From the NCBI RefSeq assembly GCF_001879205.1, contig NZ_MLFK01000001.1, positions 425,286 through 489,285 on the forward strand: a stretch of DNA of 64,000 nucleotides, in the 5' to 3' direction. Of the stretch, positions 44,262-52,165 are shown piece by piece. The notes beneath the pieces are model-generated. The model had not been told where the DNA came from and did no database searches. It saw only the letters and a list, made by a program, of their open reading frames with translations. This DNA is from Flavobacterium johnsoniae (GTDB lineage Bacteria > Bacteroidota > Bacteroidia > Flavobacteriales > Flavobacteriaceae). Both the position numbers and the translations under genes were made by a program. Numbering within the stretch: the first letter of the stretch is position 1; each line of letters starts with the position of its first letter.

Positions 44262-47200
44262 TTAGAAATTAAGGTTTAAACCAAAAACCAGTTGTCTGCT
44301 GCGAGGATAAGCTGAATAATCAACTCCTGGCGTAAGAGGTGTTTTTCTTTTTGTTGACACCTCAGGATCAGGTCCAGAATAATTTGTAATTATAAAAACA
44401 TTAGTTGCAGTAAAATAAAATCTCAACTTACTTACTCCTAGTTTTGATGTAAATGATTCCGGAGTGCTGTAACCTAAGGTTAATGTATTAAGCCTAAAGA
44501 AAGAACCATCTTCAACCGCCCAGTCTGTAAACATAAATTTCTGCATGTAAGGAGACCACATTGTTGTGTTGGCATTAAGCGCTTCTAATTGAGCAGGATC
44601 TGTAACCAATTGTCCTGATACAGGATCTAAGTTTGTCCATCTTATTCCATCTGCCATTTCAGAGCTTAAATTCTTATATTGTCCATTTCTGTTTGCTGTA
44701 GAAAACTCTGATTTATTAGCATTATAGATATCATTTCCAATAGTCCAGTTAAAAGCAGCAGAAAGATCAAAACCATAAGCATTTGCATTAATAACTAAAC
44801 CTCCTGTGCTTTTTGGATTAGCATTACCAATAATAGTCTGGTCTGATGCTGTAACTTTATTATCAGCAGAACCATCTGTATTTTTTAGTTTCATCATACC
44901 TGGTTGTACTGTACTTCCTATAACACTGCTCGCATCGGTTACACCTGATTTTAAAATATATTTCCCTCCTACATAATCAAAGTCAGAAACTTCATAGCGG
45001 CCATCACTTTTATAACCATACATTAAACCCATTGGAGAACCAGCATTTACTGCATAATCATTACCAATATCAGTAGATGCCCAGTTTGTATTTATTCCAA
45101 AATTATCCATTACTCCAAGCGAGTTAATTTTATTTTTGTTAATACCTACATTCACAGAAAAATTCAAACCAAAATTCTTTCTTTCAAAAGCTACAAAATT
45201 CACTGTAGCCTCAAACCCTGTATTTTGAGTTTCCCCCATATTTCGATACTGAGTTTTATATCCTGTACCTCCTACCGGGAATTCTATTAGTAAATCTTTT
45301 GTTACATTTTTATATACGTCAAAAGTTCCGTTCAAACGATTTTTGAAAAATCCAAAATCAAGACCTGCATTTTGTGTTACTGTAGTTTCCCATTTCAAAT
45401 TTGGATTTGCCAATACACTCGATGGAGACCAATAGCTTTCAAAACCATTTATGTACGAATTCGTGTTAGACATATAACTCTGAACTGTTTGTCCTACAGG
45501 AATATTATTATTACCTGCTTCACCATAACTTAGTCTCAATTTAAGAAGGTTCAGCCATGAAGCATTTTTCAGGAAATTTTCTTCAGAAATCTTCCATGCT
45601 GCTGCTGCTGCCGGAAAATAACCCCAGCGATTATCACCTAAAAAGCGGCTTGAACCATCTGCACGAAAAGAAGCTGTTAATAAATAACGATCTTTATAAT
45701 CATAATTTAAACGTCCGAAAAATGACAATAACTTATCATCAGGGCTGTAAAAATTATCTACTGAAAATGGTGTTCCCTGAGTTGTTAATTTCTTTGCATC
45801 ATTCAAATCAAAGAATCCTGGATAATTTAAAATTGTCGTTGTTACATTATTTGAAGTAGTAGTAATCATTTCCTCTCCCAAAAGAGCTGTTAAATGATGG
45901 TTTTCTCCTAAAATATTTTTAAAATCATAATTTAATGTATTAGCATTTCTAAAACGTACATCTTTACGATCGCTCATAACCATCCCCGGTTTTCCTGCGC
46001 CAATTTTAGCAGTACTTGAGAAATACGTAGAAGAACCATAGAAACGATAATCTGTATTATTATAATTATCTAAACCTAAATCACTCTGAAATTTTAGATT
46101 TTGTGCAAGCTTCCATCCAAAGCTTCCTAATAAATTATAGTTTTTTCTAAACTGCTGGCGGTTATTATCTGATATAGCCAAAAATGGATTTACTAAATAG
46201 CTATTAACTGTTTGGTCATCATTATCAGTAGTAAGACCCGGCATCGGAATTGGAGAATAACCAACGCTATGGCGTAAACGGCTGTCAAGAGATGAAACTT
46301 CATTTTGTTCATTAGCACCGCTTCCATTTATTTCTGTATCAGAATAACGTACTGTAAAACCAAGATCAATTTTATCACTTGCTTTATTTTTTAATGCCAA
46401 TGATAAGTTGTTTCTTTTATAATCAGAACCCACCATAATTGCCTTTTCATCATAATAGGCATAATTAAAATTATAACTCAGCTTTTCTGTTCCGCCACGA
46501 ATTCCTAAATCACGACTGTTTACTTCTCCACGACGTCCGTAAATTTGTTTTTGCCAGTCAGTTCCTTTTACGCCATTATATAAATCACGGTCCTGCCAGT
46601 TCCCAAAATACTTGGTATAAGAATTAGGATTACTCAAAATAGTTTTATCTGTCTGGTCAAGCAAAGCATATTCATACTGCCATTTTACAAAATCATCTAC
46701 AGGAAGAACATCAATATCATTAGCCATTGTTTTCATTCCATAAAACATATTATAGCTAACTGAGATTTTTCCGTCTTTACCGGTTTTAGTTGTAATGATA
46801 ATAACTCCGTTTGCTCCTCTTGATCCATAAATTGCAGTAGATGAAGCATCTTTTAAAACTGTAAGCGATTCAATATTAGATGCTGCGATATCACTCATGC
46901 TGTTTACCGGAAAACCATCCACTATAATTAAAGGCGAAGCATCCTGAGTTAAAGAACCACCACCACGTACTCTAATTTTAATATCAGCATCTGGAGAACC
47001 TTCAGTCGAAGTAACCTGAACCCCGGCAATTCTACCTGTTAAAGCTTCTGCAACATTAGAAACCGGAATTTTTTTCAGTTCATTTCCTGAAATCGAAGCA
47101 ACTGCTCCAGTTAAATCAGATTTTTTAACCGTTCCATATCCAACAACAACTACTTCATTTAAGTTATTAGAATCTTCAGTTAAAACTGCATCGACTTTAG

Positions 47201-47495
47201 TTTTACCAGATGCAGACACTTCAACGGTTTTAAATCCAATAAAAGAGAAGCTTAAAGTCGCCTTCGGATTAGTGAGTTTAATCTTGTAGCGTCCGTCAAA
47301 ATCTGTAGAAACCCCGTTCTTTGTTCCTTTTTCCAGTACGTTAACCCCTGGCAAAGAAAGTCCGGCTGCATCTTTAACGGTTCCTTCCAATGTTACAGTC
47401 TGAGCATGCGCTCGATTGCCCATCAGCAAGCACAATAAGAAAACAACTGCAAAGCAACGATTTGCTCCTTTGTTTAATAAATCTTTAAAATTCAT
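44262..47495 (-). CDS. SusC/RagA-family TonB-dependent glycan importer
   Basis: 1077 residues, outer membrane. Signal peptide to about residue 31 (ending AHAQ), carboxypeptidase-regulatory-like domain at about 32-110 (VTLEGTVKDAAGLSLPGVNVLEKGTKNGVSTDFDGRYKI), TonB box area VVVGYGTVKKSDLTGAV, plug with IRVRGGGSLTQDASPLIIVDGFPVN and TAIYGSRGANGVIIITTK, then a large barrel ending VFGLNLNF. First gene of a polysaccharide-utilisation-type operon with SusD and a third lipoprotein. A likely promoter and LacI-type operator lie about 175 bases upstream. No glycosidase is linked in this window, so the substrate is open. Confidence 0.93.
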   Translation of the reverse strand: MNFKDLLNKGANRCFAVVFLLCLLMGNRAHAQTVTLEGTVKDAAGLSLPGVNVLEKGTKNGVSTDFDGRYKIKLTNPKATLSFSFIGFKTVEVSASGKTKVDAVLTEDSNNLNEVVVVGYGTVKKSDLTGAVASISGNELKKIPVSNVAEALTGRIAGVQVTSTEGSPDADIKIRVRGGGSLTQDASPLIIVDGFPVNSMSDIAASNIESLTVLKDASSTAIYGSRGANGVIIITTKTGKDGKISVSYNMFYGMKTMANDIDVLPVDDFVKWQYEYALLDQTDKTILSNPNSYTKYFGNWQDRDLYNGVKGTDWQKQIYGRRGEVNSRDLGIRGGTEKLSYNFNYAYYDEKAIMVGSDYKRNNLSLALKNKASDKIDLGFTVRYSDTEINGSGANEQNEVSSLDSRLRHSVGYSPIPMPGLTTDNDDQTVNSYLVNPFLAISDNNRQQFRKNYNLLGSFGWKLAQNLKFQSDLGLDNYNNTDYRFYGSSTYFSSTAKIGAGKPGMVMSDRKDVRFRNANTLNYDFKNILGENHHLTALLGEEMITTTSNNVTTTILNYPGFFDLNDAKKLTTQGTPFSVDNFYSPDDKLLSFFGRLNYDYKDRYLLTASFRADGSSRFLGDNRWGYFPAAAAAWKISEENFLKNASWLNLLKLRLSYGEAGNNNIPVGQTVQSYMSNTNSYINGFESYWSPSSVLANPNLKWETTVTQNAGLDFGFFKNRLNGTFDVYKNVTKDLLIEFPVGGTGYKTQYRNMGETQNTGFEATVNFVAFERKNFGLNFSVNVGINKNKINSLGVMDNFGINTNWASTDIGNDYAVNAGSPMGLMYGYKSDGRYEVSDFDYVGGKYILKSGVTDASSVIGSTVQPGMMKLKNTDGSADNKVTASDQTIIGNANPKSTGGLVINANAYGFDLSAAFNWTIGNDIYNANKSEFSTANRNGQYKNLSSEMADGIRWTNLDPVSGQLVTDPAQLEALNANTTMWSPYMQKFMFTDWAVEDGSFFRLNTLTLGYSTPESFTSKLGVSKLRFYFTATNVFIITNYSGPDPEVSTKRKTPLTPGVDYSAYPRSRQLVFGLNLNF

Positions 47496-47667
47496 GGTTG
47501 ATTGTTTAAGTTACTAATTGTTTAAAGTGGTTTTTTGTGGTTTAGTTTTTTGTGCATCGATTCCATTTTATCTGTACTGTTTAAAATGGCATTTTCTTTA
47601 TAAAATCTCTGATTTTACCTGACTATAATCAGAAACAGAAATGCGTCAATTAACATTTTTTTAAAGT

Positions 47668-47681
47668 TGTAATCGATTACA
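47668..47681. promoter_or_regulatory. LacI-type operator palindrome
   Basis: TGTAATCGATTACA is a perfect 14-base palindrome with a central CG, the shape recognised by LacI-family regulators. It is immediately downstream of the -7 element TATGTTTG (minus strand), so a bound repressor would cover the transcription start. A related site (AACAATCGATTACA, 11 of 14 matching) is at 47853-47866. Confidence 0.6.
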
Positions 47682-47689
47682 CAAACATA
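47682..47689 (-). promoter_or_regulatory. -7 promoter element for the SusC/D operon
   Basis: TATGTTTG on the minus strand, an exact TAnnTTTG match, directly followed by the operator palindrome. The leader to the ATG at 47495 would be about 180 bases. Confidence 0.5.
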
Positions 47690-47852
47690 GATATTTTTTT
47701 ATATAAAAAAATTAAAATTCATAAAAATTTCATAAATAAAATTATATATCAAAAATAAAAGTGGTTTTTTATACGACAAATGTAATTTTATCGATATATA
47801 AATATTAAATATATTATTATAATTGTACGATTTGCTGCGTTTTTTCAAAAAA

Positions 47853-47866
47853 AACAATCGATTACA
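47853..47866. promoter_or_regulatory. Partial second copy of the operator palindrome
   Basis: AACAATCGATTACA matches TGTAATCGATTACA at 11 of 14 positions, with a perfect right half. It lies 185 bases from the first site, a spacing that could allow looping. Confidence 0.4.
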
Positions 47867-48060
47867 CGCTTACAATTTAAGAAATTTTTAAGTGTATTTT
47901 TAACATTTAAATCCATCTGACAGTGCGTCTTTTGTAGATTTAATTCTATTTTTTAACAAGTTTTTATTCTAAAATAGTAAATGACGGAATTGTTATAAGC
48001 CGTTTCTTTTAAATTTCAATACACTCAAAACATTAAACAATTACAAAAAACAAGCACAAA

Positions 48061-48090
48061 AAAAACCCTTAGAGATCATCTAAGGGTTTT
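48061..48090 (-). terminator. Terminator of the MFS gene
   Basis: AAAACCCTTAGA pairs with TCTAAGGGTTTT across a short loop, just beyond the MFS stop codon. Confidence 0.75.
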
Positions 48091-48115
48091 AAACAAATAA
48101 ATTATGAGAATGTTT

Positions 48116-49282
48116 TTACACGCTTTGCAGTTGTAAATTATTTTTATGAATTTTAATTAATGTCAATGTGATAAGCATTCCAACCACAGACATTCCTACT
48201 CCTATAAGATTGGGAGAAGCATAACTATATCCTGCCGTTAAAGGCAGTCCTCCCAAAAATGCTCCTAAAGCATTACCAATATTAAAACTTCCCTGAAGAG
48301 CAGCCGAAGCGATCATCTCTGCTCCTTTGGCAGTACGTATCATCAGCATTTGAATTGGCGCAATAACAGAGAAAGAAATAGTTCCTGTTAAGAATGTCAA
48401 GAATAGTGACATGTATTGATTGGAAGAAAAGAAATAAACCAAAATCAAATCAATTGACATGATAAACAACAGTGCCAAGGTTGTAGGTGCCGGCGAATAT
48501 TTATCGGCCAGTTTACCACCGGCAAAATTTCCAACTACCATACCTAATCCTGCAAGAATTAAAATATACGAAACATCGCCTTCAGCAAACTTCGACACAT
48601 TAATTAATAAAGGAGCAATATAACTTATCCAGGCAAACAATCCGCCAAAACCAATTGCCGTAATTCCAATAATCAGCCACGCCTCTGTTCTTTTAAAAAA
48701 CTCCAGCTGTTTTTTCATATTTACCGTTTCTCCTTTATCCAAGCGAGGCATCCACAGCGAAATAAGCAAAAAGGTCAACATACCTACAATAGCAATTAGT
48801 ACAAAAGTATAACGCCAAATAAAATGATGCCCAATATAGGTGCCAATTGGAACTCCAATTAAATTAGCCAGTGTAAGGCCCGAAAACATAATAGCAATTG
48901 CCTGAGCTTCTTTTCCTTTATCTGCCAAACGGCTTGCTACCACAGCTCCAACTCCAAAAAAGGCTCCATGGGGCAGCCCGGATAAAAATCGCGAAGCAAA
49001 TAAAAAGTTATAAGTAGGCGCAATTATAGACAAGGCATTAAAAACTGTTAACATCAAGGCTAAAATTAAAAGCATTTTTTTTGGCGGAAAATTTCTTCCA
49101 AGTATTACTAACAAAGGAGCTCCAATAACTACTCCAAGTGCGTAAGCCGAAATTAAGTATCCGGCAACCGGAATGCTTACTTTCATGTTTGAGGCAATAT
49201 CAGGAAGCAGACCCATCATTACAAATTCGGTTATTCCGATAGTTAAACCTCCGAACGATAGTGCAATAAGACTTTTTTTCAT
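48116..49282 (-). CDS. Major facilitator superfamily transporter (AraJ/DHA1-type)
   Basis: 388 residues, 12 hydrophobic segments, inner membrane. LSFGGLTIGITEFVMMGLLPDIA at the N-terminus and AGYLISAYALGVVIGAPLLVILGRNFPPKK with the loop 2-3 motif are typical of DHA1-family drug/sugar efflux carriers such as AraJ/YdhP. FLSGLPHGAFFGVGAVVASRLAD is also characteristic. It is divergent from an AraC gene with cupin sensor (49386), which likely controls it. Substrate unknown. Confidence 0.88.
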   Translation of the reverse strand: MKKSLIALSFGGLTIGITEFVMMGLLPDIASNMKVSIPVAGYLISAYALGVVIGAPLLVILGRNFPPKKMLLILALMLTVFNALSIIAPTYNFLFASRFLSGLPHGAFFGVGAVVASRLADKGKEAQAIAIMFSGLTLANLIGVPIGTYIGHHFIWRYTFVLIAIVGMLTFLLISLWMPRLDKGETVNMKKQLEFFKRTEAWLIIGITAIGFGGLFAWISYIAPLLINVSKFAEGDVSYILILAGLGMVVGNFAGGKLADKYSPAPTTLALLFIMSIDLILVYFFSSNQYMSLFLTFLTGTISFSVIAPIQMLMIRTAKGAEMIASAALQGSFNIGNALGAFLGGLPLTAGYSYASPNLIGVGMSVVGMLITLTLIKIHKNNLQLQSV

Positions 49283-49349
49283 TTGATTTTAATAAGAAAG
49301 GGAAAGACTTTCTACGGTGCAAATTTAACATTATCCAGCCTTAAAAAAA

Positions 49350-49363
49350 TTGTATATTTACAA
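49350..49363. promoter_or_regulatory. Inverted repeat between the MFS and AraC genes
   Basis: TTGTATATTTACAA contains the inverted half-sites TTGTA and TACAA, 23 bases before the AraC ATG, with another TTGTAA at 49371. A candidate operator for the divergent pair; also overlaps a near -7 element (TATATTTA). Confidence 0.35.
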
Positions 49364-49385
49364 CATAAAATTGTAAAAATAAGAT

Positions 49386-50219
49386 ATGCCTAAATTAAAT
49401 CAGTTTAAAACTCTCGTAATTGATGAATTTGAAGATGAGAAATTTCATCTGCCTCCGCATACACATACCTATTACGAAATTATATACATTAAAAAGGGAA
49501 ATGGAATTCATCACCTTAACAAAAACCTTCTTCCATACAAAACAGGAGATTTATTTGTGATTTCACCTGAGGATGAACATTATTTTGACATTAAAAAAAG
49601 TACCCGTTTTTTTTATATCAAATTTACAGACAATTATTTTAACTCCAAACAGAACCTAACCTGTGATGAATTTTTAATTCATACTCCAGAAAGTTTCATG
49701 AGAGATAAAACACTAAAAGAAAGGGTTCTAAAATTAGACGATCCCTGCAAGACCATACTAAAAAACACGATTGAAAATATTGCGGCTTACAATTGTAAAA
49801 CCGATGTTTCAACCTCGCCTATTGTTTTTTACCAGATTCTTTCGATTTTTGGATTAATCAAAGAAACAATGCGCGGGATGAATCTAGTGGTTAAAGGAAA
49901 TTCTATTGACAATGAACAAATCACTTCTTATATTCATCAAAATATTTACCAGCCAAAATTAGTTCAGATAAAAGTTATTGCCAATCATTTTAATATTGCC
50001 GAAACTTATTTTAGTGCTTATTTCAAAAGAACGTTTGCAATCAGCTATCGCGATTACATTCATAATTTACGAACTACATTAATAGAAAAACGAATTCACA
50101 ACAATCAGCTTCCTATTAAACAAATTGCTTACGAGTTTGGTTTTACCGATGAAAGTCATCTTTCAAATTATTTTAAAAAGAAGAAAAACATGAAACCAAC
50201 AGATTTTAAGAAAACATAA
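49386..50219 (+). CDS. AraC-family regulator with cupin sensor
   Basis: 277 residues. The N-terminal cupin (LPPHTHTYYEIIYIKKGNGIHHLNKNLLPYKTGDLFVISPEDEHYFDI) spans about 18-75, with His residues that may bind ligand or metal. The C-terminal HTH pair (LVQIKVIANHFNIAETYFSAYFKRTFAISYRDYI and LPIKQIAYEFGFTDESHLSNYFKKKKNMKPTDF) binds DNA. It is divergent from the MFS transporter gene and probably regulates it. Confidence 0.88.
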   Translation: MPKLNQFKTLVIDEFEDEKFHLPPHTHTYYEIIYIKKGNGIHHLNKNLLPYKTGDLFVISPEDEHYFDIKKSTRFFYIKFTDNYFNSKQNLTCDEFLIHTPESFMRDKTLKERVLKLDDPCKTILKNTIENIAAYNCKTDVSTSPIVFYQILSIFGLIKETMRGMNLVVKGNSIDNEQITSYIHQNIYQPKLVQIKVIANHFNIAETYFSAYFKRTFAISYRDYIHNLRTTLIEKRIHNNQLPIKQIAYEFGFTDESHLSNYFKKKKNMKPTDFKKT

Positions 50220-50262
50220 AACAGGAAATCTTAAATAAGTAACTGCTGTTAAAAAAAATCTC

Positions 50263-50270
50263 TAAATTTG
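50263..50270 (+). promoter_or_regulatory. -7 promoter element for the copper cluster's first gene
   Basis: TAAATTTG, an exact match, 21 bases before the TTG start at 50291. It supports that start and marks the left end of the cluster. Confidence 0.5.
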
Positions 50271-50290
50271 TAATTCTAAAAACTTTTTCA

Positions 50291-50677
50291 TTGACGAAAA
50301 AATGGTACATATTATTTTTCATTGCAGCGGTTGGCTTCTTTCTGATGTCCAATTCGACTTATGCATGCGGAAAAGCTGTGGAAAAAACTTCGTCTGAAAA
50401 AAAAATATCCTCTAAAAAAGAAAGCACAGATTCTTGTCAGGAAGGTTGCTGCGAAAGTGAGCATAATTCTAAAAAAGACCAGCATGGCTGCAACGGAAAA
50501 TGCGACCATTCGAGCTGTACAACATCAATTCTACAGTTTAGTCTGATTACCGCAAACGAATTTGATTTCAACAATAATGTCTTTAATTTCTCTCCGGAGA
50601 AATCTATATCTTATTACAAAACCGCCAGGCTTTGCGATGGTTTTGCTTCTATTTGGTTAATTCCTAAAATAAAATAA
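50291..50677 (+). CDS. Secreted Cys/His-rich protein, probable copper-cluster member
   Basis: 128 residues from a TTG start; no ATG lies in frame near it, and a -7 element precedes it. A signal peptide (KKWYILFFIAAVGFFLMSNSTYA) leads to a Lys/Ser-rich stretch and a metal-ligand-rich core with about nine Cys and several His (SCQEGCCESEHNSKK, HGCNGKCDHSSC) at about residues 48-76. The end (CDGFASIWLIPKIK) resembles that of small proteins beside copper genes in this phylum. It probably binds copper in the periplasm. No known family is claimed. It is the first gene of the cluster running to 57281. Confidence 0.65.
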   Translation: MTKKWYILFFIAAVGFFLMSNSTYACGKAVEKTSSEKKISSKKESTDSCQEGCCESEHNSKKDQHGCNGKCDHSSCTTSILQFSLITANEFDFNNNVFNFSPEKSISYYKTARLCDGFASIWLIPKIK

Positions 50678-50842
50678 TTGTATTTCTGACAGCCATAATT
50701 GTGTTTAGCCGATAAGGCAGCAGGCTCGAATAAAATTACACTTTGCTCAAAATAACTATCGGGAATTGCGAGCTTAAACCAGAAAAAATTAAATTTATTT
50801 AACTGAGAGAAAATCCAAATTCTCTTTCTAAAATTACATACA

Positions 50843-51373
50843 ATGAAAAATACAATATCAACTATAGCAGCTGTAATAATAGTATTATTTACTGCAAATA
50901 CTATCCAGGCTAATACAAATAAAACATCAGAAACAGGAATTGAAACAGTTGATTCAAATCAGCTGCAAACTGTTTATGACGCTTACTTTACGGTAAAAGA
51001 TGCCTTAATTAAAAGTGATGCTAAATTAACATCGGCGAAAGCCCAGGATTTACTGACCGCTATTACTGCCGTGAAAATGGATAAATTAAAAACGGACGAA
51101 CATACTGCCTGGATGAAAGTGGTTAAAAAACTAACTGCCGACGCAAAAAGTATTTCATCAACAACAGATCTTAAAAAACAGCGTGAAACTTTCAAATCAC
51201 TTTCAAAAAACACTTATACCTTAATTAAGGTTTCAAAATCAACTGAGGCAGTTTACAAGCAATATTGCCCAATGGCAGATGGTGACTGGTTAAGCAAAGA
51301 AAAAGCAGTTAAGAATCCGTATTATGGTTCTTCGATGCTGACTTGCGGAAACGTGGTTGAAACCATCAAATAA
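50843..51373 (+). CDS. DUF3347 periplasmic protein
   Basis: 176 residues with a signal peptide (1-23, ending IQA). The body is helical (LQTVYDAYFTVKDALIKSDAKLTSAKAQDLLTAI) and ends in YCPMADGDWLSKEKAVKNPYYGSSMLTCGNVVETIK, the DUF3347 signature with CPM and a second Cys. The same domain is fused to CusB-type efflux adaptors in other species and is thought to bind copper or silver. It lies in the copper cluster, two bases before the HMA-AraC regulator gene, so it is under shared control with it. Confidence 0.82.
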   Translation: MKNTISTIAAVIIVLFTANTIQANTNKTSETGIETVDSNQLQTVYDAYFTVKDALIKSDAKLTSAKAQDLLTAITAVKMDKLKTDEHTAWMKVVKKLTADAKSISSTTDLKKQRETFKSLSKNTYTLIKVSKSTEAVYKQYCPMADGDWLSKEKAVKNPYYGSSMLTCGNVVETIK

Positions 51374-51375
51374 AT

Positions 51376-51936
51376 ATGACGCTCTACATCAAAAACATGG
51401 TGTGCAGCCGCTGTAAAATGGTTGTGAAGTCTGAGTTTGAAAAACTCGGACTTCAGACTATTTCTGTTGAATTAGGCGAAGTCGAACTGCAAGATGAGAT
51501 TAACGATGCTCAAAAAGAGATTTTACTAAAAAACCTGCAGGCTTTGGGCTTTGATTTTATCGATGATAAAAAAAGTAAGACCATTGAGAAAATTAAAAAT
51601 TTAATTGTCGATTTGGTTCATCATAAAAACAATGAACTCAAAATCAACTTGTCTGATTATTTAGTCGAAAACCTAAATCAGGATTACAGCACTTTGAGTA
51701 ACCTTTTCTCAGAAATTGAAAATACTACCATCGAAAAATATTTTATCAGCCAAAAAATAGAGAAAGTAAAAGAACTCCTTATTTATAATGAACTTTCGTT
51801 AAGCGAAATTGCTGACATGTTAAACTACAGCAATGTGGCGCATTTAAGTAATCAGTTCAAGAAAATTACCGGGTTTACGCCTACTCATTTCAAACAGTTG
51901 AAGGATAAAAAACGCATTCAGATTGAGAATTTGTAA
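51376..51936 (+). CDS. HMA-like domain fused to AraC-type DNA-binding domain
   Basis: 186 residues. The first 70 residues (MTLYIKNMVCSRCKMVVKSEFEKLGLQTISVELGEVEL...EILLKNLQALGFDFIDD) follow the heavy-metal-associated fold, with C10-x-x-C13 where HMA domains bind Cu(I). The last 80 residues hold two helix-turn-helix units (LSDYLVENLNQDYSTLSNLFSEIEN; LSLSEIADMLNYSNVAHLSNQFKKITGFTPTHFKQLKD). A direct metal-sensing regulator is the natural reading: copper binding at the CxxC would change DNA binding. It is two bases after the DUF3347 gene and 229 bases before the CopA gene. I do not know a characterised example. Confidence 0.8.
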   Translation: MTLYIKNMVCSRCKMVVKSEFEKLGLQTISVELGEVELQDEINDAQKEILLKNLQALGFDFIDDKKSKTIEKIKNLIVDLVHHKNNELKINLSDYLVENLNQDYSTLSNLFSEIENTTIEKYFISQKIEKVKELLIYNELSLSEIADMLNYSNVAHLSNQFKKITGFTPTHFKQLKDKKRIQIENL

Positions 51937-51941
51937 TATTG

Positions 51942-52065
51942 TTTAACCGCAAACACGCAAAGGTTTACGCAAGGTTCGCAAAGTTATTTTAGACAAAGCT
52001 TTGCGAACTTAGCGTTTTTACAAAACCCAGAACAGCCAAAAATCTTAGCGCACTTTGCGGTTAAA
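51942..52065. repeat. Inverted repeat, AACCGCAAA type, before the CopA gene
   Basis: TTTAACCGCAAA (51942-51953) is inverted at 52054-52065, and inner arms TTCGCAAAG (51975-51983) and CTTTGCGAA (51999-52007) also pair. It is a nested palindrome of the dispersed intergenic kind and may end transcription of the regulator gene. Confidence 0.65.
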
Positions 52066-52165
52066 TCTCTTTTCCTAAATATTACAAATCATTCTCAAAA
52101 TTATACAAACCGTTGTAAATCTTACTTCGGAAATTTGCATTGTAATACTTAAAAAAACAAGAACA

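Larger units (their letters stand above)
47496..48115 (-). other. 620-base regulatory intergenic region upstream of susC
   Basis: No gene seen. It contains a long leader before susC, the palindrome TGTAATCGATTACA at 47668-47681, a -7 element at 47682-47689, a partial second palindrome at 47853-47866, an extremely AT-rich stretch (47690-47850), and the terminator of the MFS gene at 48061-48090. Confidence 0.55.

Noticed and set aside
45557..45859. 100-residue plus-strand open frame inside susC
   Set aside because: Antisense to a well-supported SusC barrel region; no motif or promoter.
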